Source of the DNA: an uncultured Hymenobacter sp.
GTDB taxonomy: Bacteria > Bacteroidota > Bacteroidia > Cytophagales > Hymenobacteraceae
Length of the DNA: 64,000 nucleotides
NCBI GenBank assembly: GCA_913776615.1
Contig: CAJYPK010000015.1
Span: 1-64,000, forward strand
Direction of reading: 5' to 3'
Shown here: positions 21,148-29,255 of the stretch, piece by piece
Position numbering within the stretch: position 1 is the first letter of the stretch
Layout of the letters: each line of letters opens with the position of its first letter
Made by a program: the position numbers and the translations under genes
Notes under the pieces: generated by a model
Told to the model about the DNA's origin: nothing
Seen by the model: only the letters and a program-made list of their open reading frames with translations
Databases searched by the model: none

Positions 21148-22878
21148 ATGAAATATTTCTGGTTGGGTAGCCTGCTCTCCTTGCTCGTCAGTGCCTGTTC
21201 GGCCCCGCCCGTCAAGCAAGCTTCGTCACCCGTTACCATTCGCTGGTCCCGCGATCCTGGCACCCTTGATCCACTGGCGCTTTCCAATCCAAGTGCTCTT
21301 GATGCTGCCAACCTACTGCACGTAGCACTCTTATCAATTGATTATCAAGCCAATGCTTATGCGCCCGCCTTGGCTCAGGCCCTACCGCAGATCCGCTCAC
21401 TCGGCGACTCGCTCACGGCCTTGGATTACGAGCTGCGCAGCGCCGCTAGCTGGGACGATGGCCAGCCGGTACTAGCTACGGATGTGGATTTTACCCTTAA
21501 GCTGCTAAACTGCCCCGGCCTGCCCAATGAGGCTAATCGCGCCCAGTACGGCTTTATTCAGGAAGTCCGCCTCGACCCGGCCAACCCGCGCCGTTTCACC
21601 CTCATCTGCCGGGGGCGCGGCGAAGACATTACCATTGCCTCAGGTGATTTTCCGGTATTACCCGAGTCGGTCCTTGACCCGGCTCACACCTTGCGCTACC
21701 TATCCCTGGCTAAGCTGCAAGCCTGGCCCGCCACCCAGGCCCCGGCCCCAGCCGTTGCGGCCCTGGTGCAGCGTTACCAGCAAGCCAATCTGGCTCGGGA
21801 ACCCAGCCACCTACCCGGCTGCGGCCCCTATCGCCTGGCTGCCTGGGAAACCAATCACCAACTGCGGTTTCAACGCAAGACTAAGTGGTGGGCCGATAAG
21901 CTGCGCCCTGCCCCCCAAGTGCTGCAAGCTCGCCCCCAAGAGCTAGTGTTTACCGTACTGCCCGACGATGCGGCGGCGGCCTTGGCACTACGCCGCCACG
22001 AAGTTGACGTGTATCCGCAAGTACCAGCCCGTATTTTTCAGCAATTGCAGGCTTCTACCAAAGCTCAGGCAGAATTTGCCTTTTATTCGCAGCCATCCTA
22101 CGATATCCTGACGGCGGGCTTCAACACCCGACGCCCGGCCCTGCGTGACAAGCGCACTCGCCAGGCCCTCAGTTATTTATTTGACCCCGCTGGCCTGTCG
22201 GCCGCCACCCAGCTGGGCCAGGGCCGCCGCACGGTAGGCTTGCTACCGCCTGGCAGTCCATTTTATAATGATAGCTTACCGCTCCCTACGCTGGCACCAG
22301 ACCGAGCGGTAGCATTACTACGTCAGGCTGGCTGGCAGCGCCGGGCCGACGGGCATTGGTGGCAACCTGGGGCGACCAGCCCATTGGCGCTCAACGTCCG
22401 CTACCGCACCGAGGAAGCCACCTTCGCCACTACCGCACTCCAGTTTCAAACTGCTGCCGCACGGGTCGGCATCGCCGTGACGCTGCTCCCGGCTGAAAGC
22501 TCGGCGCTTACCAACCTGCTGCAAACGGGTGATTTTGACGTCTACATCCGCCTGATAAAGGGCTCCCCCTTCAGCTTCAATTTTGCAACCTTTTTGCACT
22601 CCAGCACCATTGGCAGCGGCAATATCACTGGCTTCAGCACGCCGCTAACCGACCGTCTGCTACTGGCAATTCCGACCGAAGGTGATGCCCGCCGCAAGCG
22701 CTTACTACTGCGCCGCCTGCAAGCCGTACTCCGCGACGAAATGCCCCTGCTTCCGCTGTTCTACTTACCCACGCGCTTGGTTGTCAACCGCCGGTTGCAG
22801 CACGTAATTCCCTCCGGGCTAAAGCCTGGATACGCGCTAACGGCCCTTTCGTGGCCCGCCGCAGCCAACTCAAACTAG
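21148..22878 (+). CDS. peptide/nickel-type ABC transporter substrate-binding lipoprotein
   Basis: A 576-residue family 5 extracellular solute-binding protein (DppA/OppA/NikA type). The lipoprotein signal is MKYFWLGSLLSLLVSAC, with the lipidated Cys at residue 17. D-P-G-T-L-D-P-L near residue 37 and Y-E-L-R-S-A-A-S-W-D-D-G-Q-P near residue 110 are hallmarks of the family; the C-terminal lobe has R-Y-R-T-E-E-A and L-P-L-F-Y. It would bind short peptides at the outer face of the inner membrane. It ends one base before the first permease gene. It follows the small repeat-peptide gene, a plausible but unproven ligand source. Confidence 0.88.
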   Translation: MKYFWLGSLLSLLVSACSAPPVKQASSPVTIRWSRDPGTLDPLALSNPSALDAANLLHVALLSIDYQANAYAPALAQALPQIRSLGDSLTALDYELRSAASWDDGQPVLATDVDFTLKLLNCPGLPNEANRAQYGFIQEVRLDPANPRRFTLICRGRGEDITIASGDFPVLPESVLDPAHTLRYLSLAKLQAWPATQAPAPAVAALVQRYQQANLAREPSHLPGCGPYRLAAWETNHQLRFQRKTKWWADKLRPAPQVLQARPQELVFTVLPDDAAAALALRRHEVDVYPQVPARIFQQLQASTKAQAEFAFYSQPSYDILTAGFNTRRPALRDKRTRQALSYLFDPAGLSAATQLGQGRRTVGLLPPGSPFYNDSLPLPTLAPDRAVALLRQAGWQRRADGHWWQPGATSPLALNVRYRTEEATFATTALQFQTAAARVGIAVTLLPAESSALTNLLQTGDFDVYIRLIKGSPFSFNFATFLHSSTIGSGNITGFSTPLTDRLLLAIPTEGDARRKRLLLRRLQAVLRDEMPLLPLFYLPTRLVVNRRLQHVIPSGLKPGYALTALSWPAAANSN

Positions 22879-22879
22879 C

Positions 22880-23932
22880 ATGTGGCGCTGGCTCTTCGGG
22901 CGGCTGGCTCGTGCTGCCGGGTTTGCCTGGCTCATCACCTCCCTGGTTTTTATCGTGAGCCGTCAGTTGCCGGGGGGCCCCGACCAACTGGCCGTAGCCG
23001 ACCTCAGCGAATCGGGTCGGCTGGGGGCCGCAGCCCAGGCAGCGGGCAGCCAGCAGGTTGTCCGCCTCGCCGTGCGCCGTCGGCTGGGTCTGGAGCTTCC
23101 CGTGTTCTACGTCACGCGCGCGGGAGGCCAGTGGCAGTGGCACGGTACGGCCAATCAATATCACCACTGGGCCGTAGCTGTGCTGCATGGTGACCTGGGC
23201 CGCTCTTACCGCGATGGCCAGCCCGTTGGCACCCTGTTGCGGGAGGCGCTACGCTTCACGCTGCCACTGGCGGCCAGCGCGGCCGGGCTGGCCGCGGGGC
23301 TGGCCCTCGGACTAGGGCTCTACCTGGCGCGCCGTCCCGGCAGCGTGGGGGCTCGCTTGCTTGGCGGCCTGCTGAACGGCTTGCAGGTAACGCCGTTGTT
23401 CCTGCTGGCCCTCGGGCTGCTGTTGCTGTTGGCCAATCCGGAATTTCTGAATCTGCTGCCCGCCGCTGGCCAGGCCCCGGCGGCAAGCAGCGGCGGCCAC
23501 CTCGTAGTGTATTGGCTAGGTCGCGCCGCCCTGCCGCTGCTCAGCTTGGTGCTGACGGTATTGCCCGAGCTCACGCTACCGCTGGTTGCAAACCTGCGCC
23601 ACGAGGCTACCACTGGCTACGCCACGACGGCCCGCGCCAAGGGCCTCCCGGTAGGGCAAATGCTGCGCCGCCACGCCCTGCCCAACGCCCTGCTTCCGCT
23701 GCTCACCACGCTTACCGATTTGCTCCCGGCCTTGGTGGCAGGTACCGTAGTAGTCGAAGTGCTGTTTGCCCTACCCGGCAGTGGTCGCCTGCTGGCCGAG
23801 GCCGCCGCCGCCCACGATTATCCCTTGGTAGTGGCCGGCGTCCTGCTTACGGCGCTGGCCCGGCTGCTGGGCCTGCTGCTGGCCGATATGCTGAATTTCT
23901 TAATCGATCCCCGCCTTCGTCCTTCTGCATGA
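22880..23932 (+). CDS. peptide ABC transporter permease, DppB type
   Basis: A 350-residue inner-membrane permease with about six membrane helices. The first helix (AGFAWLITSLVFIVSRQLPG) and the conserved G-G-P sequence after it are typical of DppB/OppB. A long periplasmic loop (about 35-115) carries the Y-R-D-G-Q-P-V motif. The cytoplasmic EAA loop reads T-A-R-A-K-G-L-P-V-G-Q-M-L-R-R-H-A-L-P-N near residue 250. It overlaps the next permease gene by 4 bp (ATGA), indicating translational coupling. Confidence 0.88.
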   Translation: MWRWLFGRLARAAGFAWLITSLVFIVSRQLPGGPDQLAVADLSESGRLGAAAQAAGSQQVVRLAVRRRLGLELPVFYVTRAGGQWQWHGTANQYHHWAVAVLHGDLGRSYRDGQPVGTLLREALRFTLPLAASAAGLAAGLALGLGLYLARRPGSVGARLLGGLLNGLQVTPLFLLALGLLLLLANPEFLNLLPAAGQAPAASSGGHLVVYWLGRAALPLLSLVLTVLPELTLPLVANLRHEATTGYATTARAKGLPVGQMLRRHALPNALLPLLTTLTDLLPALVAGTVVVEVLFALPGSGRLLAEAAAAHDYPLVVAGVLLTALARLLGLLLADMLNFLIDPRLRPSA

Positions 23933-24936
23933 TGCCACCCAGGCTGTTTTTGCTGCGCACGCGGCCGGCTGCCAGGCTGGCCCTGGGCTGGCTCTTGTTG
24001 CTGGTTATCGTGGGCGCACTGGCACCTTGGTTGCCCCTACCCTACGCCCCCACCACGCCCGATTTACTCCAGGTAGCCGCCTCACCCGCTACCAGCTCGG
24101 GGCATTACCTGGGCACCGACTCCCTGGGGCGCGACGTGCTGGCGGGCTTGGTTGCCGGTGCCCGACGCCTCGTCCTACTCACCTTGCCGGCCGTGGCGCT
24201 GGCAATTTTACTCGGCACCCTGGCTGGCGCAGCGGCAGGCTTTTGGGGCAATCGGCGGCTGCGGCTACCACTCGCCGCCATCGGCTGGGCGCTGGCAGCC
24301 ACCTGGTGGGGCCTACGCCTGCCCGGCGTTGCGTTTCTGTGTGGCCTGCTGGGGATTTCCGCCGCCCTTACGCTGCTGACTTGGCGCGCCGCCCGGCACC
24401 CGACCGGGCACCGACGCTACACCTGCGCACTACCGCTCGATGGCATGGTCCTGGGGATTATTACGCTGTTGGGTTCGGTCCCGCGCCTGATTCTACTGGT
24501 AGCCCTGGCGGCGGGGCCGCCCCTGGCTACTCCCCAATTACTAGCCTTACTAGCCTTACTAGCCTGGCCCGAGGCGGCGCGCCTGGTTCGGGGCCAGATG
24601 CATTGGGTACGGGCGCAGCCCTTTATGGAGGCCGCGCAGGCCAGTGGCCTGCCCCTGAGCCGCATCTGGTGGCGCCACGCGCTACCCCACGCCTGTCGGC
24701 CCCTGTTGGCTTTCGGGCCGCTCAGTTTGGCGGGGCTGGTGGGGCTCGAAAGCGCCCTGGCCTTCCTGGGTATCGGCCAGGGGCCCGACGTAGTAAGCTG
24801 GGGTAGCCAGCTGGCCTCCGTTCGCCACGATACTACTGCCTGGTGGGTGGCCGTATTTCCGGGCCTCGCCCTGTTCTTAACCCTGCTAGCCCTTCAAAAA
24901 CTAGCTAAGCTGGCCTCGTCGGCAGTGCATAAATAG
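23929..24936 (+). CDS. peptide ABC transporter permease, DppC type
   Basis: About 335 residues from ATG 23929 (or 23932). The frame is open 139 codons further upstream, but that part is out of frame with DppB and has no membrane signature. The N-terminal helix LALGWLLLLVIVGALAPWLP is followed by H-Y-L-G-T-D-S-L-G-R-D-V-L, the diagnostic DppC/OppC motif, and about five more helices. The EAA loop is A-A-Q-A-S-G-L-P-L-S-R-I-W-W-R-H near residue 230. No DppD/DppF ATPase gene follows; the ATPase must be supplied from elsewhere. Confidence 0.88.
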   Translation: MMPPRLFLLRTRPAARLALGWLLLLVIVGALAPWLPLPYAPTTPDLLQVAASPATSSGHYLGTDSLGRDVLAGLVAGARRLVLLTLPAVALAILLGTLAGAAAGFWGNRRLRLPLAAIGWALAATWWGLRLPGVAFLCGLLGISAALTLLTWRAARHPTGHRRYTCALPLDGMVLGIITLLGSVPRLILLVALAAGPPLATPQLLALLALLAWPEAARLVRGQMHWVRAQPFMEAAQASGLPLSRIWWRHALPHACRPLLAFGPLSLAGLVGLESALAFLGIGQGPDVVSWGSQLASVRHDTTAWWVAVFPGLALFLTLLALQKLAKLASSAVHK

Positions 24937-25255
24937 GCGATAAAGCGCCGATCTGGGCGTCACAAATGTCACAAATAGGCGAAAAATATTTTTTATCGAA
25001 TTGCGATTTTTTTTACCCAATCTACTTTACGTCAACTTTTTAAACGAAATTAATGTCTCGGTGACAAGGCTTGTTTTACCCAGCCATTTGGTGCTTTTAG
25101 CTTTTACCAGGAGCACCATAGAGAGTTGCGGATGTCACAAAAAGGCTAGTTCTGTCCTTTCCGAGGCTAAAATCCTGCCCTAATCTTGTATCGGCTTTAC
25201 ATTAATAGGATTACGACTAGTCGTACTATTTGCACTATTATCTACGCTAGCAGGT
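24937..25255. promoter_or_regulatory. AT-rich control region with repeated GTCACA and a shared module
   Basis: This gap of 319 bases contains GTCACA at 24959-24964, 24968-24973 and 25134-25139 and AAATAGGCGA twice near 24930-24982. The block at 25134-25166, including GCTAGTTCTGTCCTTT, matches the block upstream of the repeat-peptide gene with identical internal spacing. A perfect palindrome ACGACTAGTCGT lies at 25213-25224, 32 bases before the next small ORF. Confidence 0.5.
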
Positions 25256-25459
25256 ATGAAAAGCGCTATTTCCACCCGGCAAACGACTTCCGGCTCGGCC
25301 TCCCAGCCAGCCGAAACGCCGGCTCAGGTGGCCGAGCGCGACTTCACTACCCTCGACGGCCGCCTGGTGCCCCGCGCCCTAGGTGAAATAGCCCTGCGTC
25401 AGCACACCGCGCTCCTCATCGGTGGCTTACTCATCGGCGAGTGGCCTGAGAAAGCGTAG
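25256..25459 (+). CDS. small hypothetical protein sharing the upstream module of the repeat peptide
   Basis: A 67-residue product. The N-terminal half is polar (Ser/Thr/Gln-rich, S-T-R-Q-T-T-S-G-S-A-S), the middle reads V-A-E-R-D-F-T-T-L-D-G-R-L-V-P-R, and the C-terminal third is a short hydrophobic helix (TALLIGGLLIGEW). I do not recognise it. It could be a leader-bearing peptide or a small membrane-associated protein. Support for it being real comes from the conserved 32-base module and palindrome upstream and from the terminator about 100 bases downstream. Confidence 0.4.
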   Translation: MKSAISTRQTTSGSASQPAETPAQVAERDFTTLDGRLVPRALGEIALRQHTALLIGGLLIGEWPEKA

Positions 25460-25562
25460 CACTAATACGCAAACAACTTGGTTATCAACAGACATTCATT
25501 ACCCATATCAACGTCCAGCTATTTAATAACGCATATTTTTGAAGCGGAAGGCTTATAGTACG

Positions 25563-25596
25563 AAAAGCCCGCTGGCCTTGCCAGCGGGCTTTTTTC
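25563..25596. terminator. bidirectional terminator
   Basis: AAAAGCCCGCTGG and CCAGCGGGCTTTTTT pair around a 5-base loop between a plus-strand small ORF and the minus-strand reductase gene. Confidence 0.8.
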
Positions 25597-25617
25597 TTGG
25601 CCTGAAGTCGAAGCATC

Positions 25618-26535
25618 CTACCCTGGCAGATCTTGGCTCAGCTGCTGCTGCACCAAGGCCAGGCCTTCGGCAAAGGTGTGAGGCCGGTAGCCCAGCTCAC
25701 GCTCGGCCTTGGTGATGCGAAAACCGGTGCGCGGCGGCCGGCGCGCGGTCTGGGTAAAGGTCTGGCTGGTAACGGGCTCCAGCAAGGCGGCCTCCAACCC
25801 AAACTGCATGGCTACCTGCTGGGCCATCTGGTAGGGTGTCAGCAGTTCGCGACCGCTGAGGTGATAAATACCCTGGGCCGCGTGCCGGGCCAGCAGCCAA
25901 CAGCCCTGGGCCAAGTCCTCCGCTAGGGTGGGCGTGCGCCACTGATCGTCTACCACCTTGATTTTTTGCCCTTTGCGCAGCGAATCGCGCACCCACAGCA
26001 CTAGGTTGCTGCGGCCGGCAGCCAGGCTGGTACCGTATACAAGCACGGTGCGGGCGATGGCCCAGCGCAGCCCGGTCATCGCCTGCACCACGTGCTCAGC
26101 CGCCAGCTTGCTGGCCCCGTAGTAGCTAATGGGGTCAGGCTCTGCCTCTTCGGTGAGCAACGCCTCGGTGCCGTTGAAAATAAAATCGGTGCTGAGGTGC
26201 GTCAGGTGAATATCCAGCTGAGCACAGGTAGCGGCTAGGTATTCGACGGCTGTCACATTTTGCGCCCAGCACGCGGCTTGGTTGAGTTCGCAGTCGTCTA
26301 CCTGCGTCATGGCAGCGGCGTGAATGACGTGCGTGGGCCGCTCCTGCGCGATTACCTGCTGCACCTGGGCGGCGTCGGTCACGTCCAGCGGCCGGTAGTG
26401 CAGCGCGGGGTAGCGAGTAGCTAAGCGATTGGCCCCCCGAGCCGTGGCAACGAGCACGACGCCGGGGGCATTGTGGAGCAGCGCCACGAGCTTCTGGCCC
26501 AGCAAGCCATTGGCCCCAGTGAGAAGGATTTTCAT
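25618..26535 (-). CDS. dTDP-4-dehydrorhamnose reductase-like (RmlD/RfbD) SDR
   Basis: A 305-residue extended short-chain dehydrogenase. The Rossmann motif G-A-N-G-L-L-G-Q is at residues 7-14, a second conserved stretch H-A-A-A-M-T-Q-V-D-D-C-E follows near residue 72, the catalytic Y-x-x-x-K is Y-G-A-S-K near residue 138, and R-T-V-L-V-Y-G comes after it. These features match RmlD-type reductases that make dTDP-rhamnose. No other rml gene is nearby, so another sugar-nucleotide or a methionine-adenosyltransferase-beta-like role is possible. It is 6 bp downstream of the PPIase gene. Confidence 0.8.
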   Translation of the reverse strand: MKILLTGANGLLGQKLVALLHNAPGVVLVATARGANRLATRYPALHYRPLDVTDAAQVQQVIAQERPTHVIHAAAMTQVDDCELNQAACWAQNVTAVEYLAATCAQLDIHLTHLSTDFIFNGTEALLTEEAEPDPISYYGASKLAAEHVVQAMTGLRWAIARTVLVYGTSLAAGRSNLVLWVRDSLRKGQKIKVVDDQWRTPTLAEDLAQGCWLLARHAAQGIYHLSGRELLTPYQMAQQVAMQFGLEAALLEPVTSQTFTQTARRPPRTGFRITKAERELGYRPHTFAEGLALVQQQLSQDLPG

Positions 26536-26541
26536 GGGTGC

Positions 26542-27186
26542 CTAATAGGAATAGCCGTACAGCTGGCTGATTTTCTTCTTCTTGAGCTTTTCCACCCGCA
26601 TGGTCATCTTGAGGTCCGCCAGGGGGCGGTCGCGCGGATCGCGCGGCAGAGCGGCAATTTTATCGATAACATCCTGGCCCTGAATCACCTGGCCGAACAC
26701 TGTATACTGCCCATCCAAGAAATGCGCGCCCTGGTGGTTGCCAACAAGGTAAAACTGGCTGCCGTTGCTGGCCCGCTGCGGATTCACGAAATCGGCTTGG
26801 CGGGCGGCGGCTACGGCCCCGTAATCGTGGCGGTGGCCGGCGGCCAGCTCGGCCGGAATCGTGGGCTCATTGGCTGGCCCTTGGCCATCGTTGGCAGGGT
26901 CGGCGTCCCGGGAATTTGGATCGCCGCCCTGCACCATAAAATTAGGAATGACCCGGTGAAAGGTCGTCCCGTTGTAATAACCACTCTGCGCCTTTTTCAG
27001 GAAGTTGGCCCGGTGCAAAGGCGTGTCGCTGAATAAGATGAGGCGAATGTCGCCCAGGCTGGTACTGATGGTAACCACTTCGTCCTTCTTACTGGGGCGT
27101 GGCTTTTTGGCGGCCCAGGCCCCGCCGCTGATTAGCAGGCCCAGGGCTACCGTTACGAAGCGGAGCACTCCTATTTTCCAGTTCAT
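26542..27186 (-). CDS. exported cyclophilin-type peptidyl-prolyl isomerase
   Basis: A 214-residue cyclophilin with a signal peptide (IGVLRFVTVALGLLISGG, cleavage after AWA), so it acts in the periplasm on protein folding. The core motifs are G-T-T-F-H-R-V-I-P-N-F-M-V-Q-G-G-D-P near residue 80 and N-G-S-Q-F-Y-L-V near residue 145, with F-L-D-G-Q-Y-T-V-F-G-Q-V after them. Catalytic Arg and Phe positions are present; the tryptophan that gives cyclosporin sensitivity is replaced, as is usual in bacteria. Confidence 0.92.
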   Translation of the reverse strand: MNWKIGVLRFVTVALGLLISGGAWAAKKPRPSKKDEVVTISTSLGDIRLILFSDTPLHRANFLKKAQSGYYNGTTFHRVIPNFMVQGGDPNSRDADPANDGQGPANEPTIPAELAAGHRHDYGAVAAARQADFVNPQRASNGSQFYLVGNHQGAHFLDGQYTVFGQVIQGQDVIDKIAALPRDPRDRPLADLKMTMRVEKLKKKKISQLYGYSY

Positions 27187-27240
27187 AAGTAAGTCGTAAA
27201 TCTTGCTACGAAGCTATAAAAATAGCGTATCCGGCTGCCC

Positions 27241-28182
27241 TTATTGTTCGCCCCGCTGCTCGCGAATGCTCGCCAGAATGGCCGTACCGCCGTGGCCGAG
27301 CACGTACTCGGCCACGGCCATGCCCAGGCCCTCGGCCTGGGCGGCGGGCGCCGACTGGGTGTACTCAATGTACTCCTCCCCACTGAGACTAATCAGGCCG
27401 CCGTGCAGGCGCACGTCGCCCCCCTCGGTAAGGGTAGCCAGCGCGAAGGACGGGATGCTGCATCCCCCTTCCATCGTGCGCAAAAAGGCGCGCTCGGCCA
27501 GCAGGCAGCGGTGGGTGGCGGGGTGGTCGAGCGCCTGCTTGATGCGCTGCTTCAGCTCATTATCCAGAAAGCGGGAGCTTTCGACCGCGATGCTGCCCTG
27601 CCCCACGGGCGGCACAAACTGGTTGGTGGGGAGCACGTGCCGGATGAGGTGGTCGTAGCCCATGCGGTGCACGCCGGCGTAGGCCAGTACCAAGGCGTCG
27701 TACTGGCCTTCTTCCAGCTTCCGCACGCGGGTTTGCAGGTTTCCGCGGGCTTCGGCGGTATTAGCGTGGGGATAGAAGCGGCGCAGCAGGGCCTTGCGGC
27801 GGGTACTGCTGGTACCCAGCAGAATGCCCGGCCGCGTAATGTCGAAGTTTTCCTGCAAGCTGATAACTACGTCGTTGACCTGCTCGCGCTCCAGGAAGGC
27901 CAGCAGTTCCAAATCGGGCGGGATGGTGCTTTGCACGTCCTTGGCCGAGTGCACGGCCAGGTGGGTATCGCCGCGCCGCAGGCTCTCTTCCAGCTCTTCG
28001 GTGAAAACACCCTTGGCGCCGATTTTGGCCAGCGAGCGGTCGAGCACCTGGTCGCCGATGGTTTGCATGGGCACGATTTCGGTGGCCAGCCCGGCCTGGT
28101 TGAGCAGGGCGGCTACGTGCTCGGTTTGCCACAGGGCCAGGCGCGAGGCGCGGGTGGCGAGGCGGATAATGGGTTCAGACAT
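27241..28182 (-). CDS. hemC: hydroxymethylbilane synthase (porphobilinogen deaminase)
   Basis: A 313-residue enzyme that would polymerise four porphobilinogen units into hydroxymethylbilane in tetrapyrrole synthesis. Motifs: R-L-A-T-R-A-S-R-L-A-L-W-Q near the N-terminus, H-S-A-K-D-V near residue 80, L-L-G-T-S-S-T-R-R-K-A near 125, and M-E-G-G-C-S-I-P near 240, whose Cys carries the dipyrromethane cofactor. It is a lone heme gene here, between the PPIase and DUF2279 genes on the same strand. Confidence 0.95.
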   Translation of the reverse strand: MSEPIIRLATRASRLALWQTEHVAALLNQAGLATEIVPMQTIGDQVLDRSLAKIGAKGVFTEELEESLRRGDTHLAVHSAKDVQSTIPPDLELLAFLEREQVNDVVISLQENFDITRPGILLGTSSTRRKALLRRFYPHANTAEARGNLQTRVRKLEEGQYDALVLAYAGVHRMGYDHLIRHVLPTNQFVPPVGQGSIAVESSRFLDNELKQRIKQALDHPATHRCLLAERAFLRTMEGGCSIPSFALATLTEGGDVRLHGGLISLSGEEYIEYTQSAPAAQAEGLGMAVAEYVLGHGGTAILASIREQRGEQ

Positions 28183-28202
28183 AACTAGGTAATGGCGTCC
28201 AC

Positions 28203-29132
28203 TCAGTCTTTGGGCAGCAGCAGCGGGTGAAAGCGCAGGCCATCCAAACGATTGAATTCGAGCGAGGGTGCCGGGATTTTGAAAAACTGTCCGGCGCTGA
28301 CCAGCGGCTGCGCGGCGCGGCCATTGAGGCCGGGCAAGCGCGCCAGGGTCACGTCGGGCGAAAGGTAGAACTGCCGGTAACGGGTAAATTTAACTTCTTT
28401 CCCCTCGGCGTCGAAGTAAGGCGGGTTGGCGTGGCCGCCGGTCATGCCGCTGGCACTGTAGCCCAGGTCGAGGTTGAGCCAGCGCGGAAACGACGGCCCC
28501 ACCGGTAGCACCGAGGCGATGTTGAGCGACAGCCAGTACTGCTGGCCGTTGTAATCCTTCAGCATCTGATTGCCCACCGATTTGCCCAGCAGGTTGGGCC
28601 GGTACGGCGGGTAAATGCTCTGCCGCCAGCCGTAGCGCAGCCCCATTTTCTGCTCGCCCCAGCCGTACTGCTGGCCCACGAAGAGACCGATGCCGGTGAG
28701 GTTGGCCGCCATGTCGCCCTTCGAGAAGCCCCAGCCCTCGGAGCGGCCGTCGAACAGCTCGATAGTCGTCTGGTACAGCAGCGCGATGAGCCCGCCGGTG
28801 AGCACCGAGGCCCGCTCGTTGACGCCGCTCCAGCGAAACAGCTCGTACTCGCCCCGGCTAATGGCGTAGGCCGTGGTGGCGTGGCCCACCTTGTCCATTT
28901 GCAGCCACTCGCCGTTGTCGTTGAAGGAATGAAACGGCACGCGCTTGGTGTACCACGTCTTTCCCAAGAAGTAGGTAGTGAGCGCGTAAACCGCCGCCGT
29001 CCCGACCACCACCCCGATGAAGCGCCCCTGGTTGATGCCAGCCTCGGGCGGCGGTACGCCCACCTGCGCCCGCACCGGCTGGCCCATTCCCAGGCTGGCG
29101 GCGAGCAAAAATGACGGAAGGCGACGGCGCAT
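28203..29132 (-). CDS. DUF2279 family exported protein
   Basis: About 309 residues from ATG 29132. The frame extends 20 codons further, but those codons lie upstream of the -7 box and inside a dispersed repeat. A signal peptide (LPSFLLAASLGMGQPVRAQ) is followed by an aromatic-rich region with W-L-Q-M-D-K-V-G-H-A-T-T-A-Y near residue 80, which is the DUF2279 hallmark, then several short hydrophobic or amphipathic segments. Probably envelope-associated; function unknown. The box TACCTTTG ends only 4 bases before the ATG, so the mRNA may be leaderless. Confidence 0.75.
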   Translation of the reverse strand: MRRRLPSFLLAASLGMGQPVRAQVGVPPPEAGINQGRFIGVVVGTAAVYALTTYFLGKTWYTKRVPFHSFNDNGEWLQMDKVGHATTAYAISRGEYELFRWSGVNERASVLTGGLIALLYQTTIELFDGRSEGWGFSKGDMAANLTGIGLFVGQQYGWGEQKMGLRYGWRQSIYPPYRPNLLGKSVGNQMLKDYNGQQYWLSLNIASVLPVGPSFPRWLNLDLGYSASGMTGGHANPPYFDAEGKEVKFTRYRQFYLSPDVTLARLPGLNGRAAQPLVSAGQFFKIPAPSLEFNRLDGLRFHPLLLPKD

Positions 29133-29136
29133 CGCG

Positions 29137-29144
29137 CAAAGGTA
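29137..29144 (-). promoter_or_regulatory. -7 box TACCTTTG of the DUF2279 gene
   Basis: On the minus strand TACCTTTG matches TAnnTTTG. The expected transcription start falls at or next to the ATG at 29132, consistent with a leaderless message. The box lies just outside the family 1 palindrome. Confidence 0.55.
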
Positions 29145-29148
29145 AAAT

Positions 29149-29255
29149 GTAGCGTAAGCTTTAGCTTGCGGGCGAGCGCAGCGAGCAGCCACGTATGCGA
29201 ACGTCCCCTTACGTGATTGCTCGCTGCGCTCGCCGCAAGCTAAAGCTTACGCTAC
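29149..29255. repeat. dispersed palindrome, family 1 copy 2 (longest)
   Basis: Arms of about 38 bp starting GTAGCGTAAGCTTTAGC, reverse complements apart from one indel, around a 30-base loop. The right end supplies the TAG stop codon of holB (29252-29254). Confidence 0.9.

Noticed and set aside
23512..23928. upstream extension of the DppC frame
   Set aside because: It overlaps dppB in another frame and lacks membrane-protein character; the ATG at 23929 overlaps the dppB stop in the usual ATGA manner.
20572..25070. 12-bp inverted pair CCTTGTCACCGA (near 20572) and TCGGTGACAAGG (near 25058) flanking the peptide island
   Set aside because: It could mark the ends of a transferred segment, but 12 bp at 4.5 kb distance with no target duplication or recombinase is too weak to call an element.
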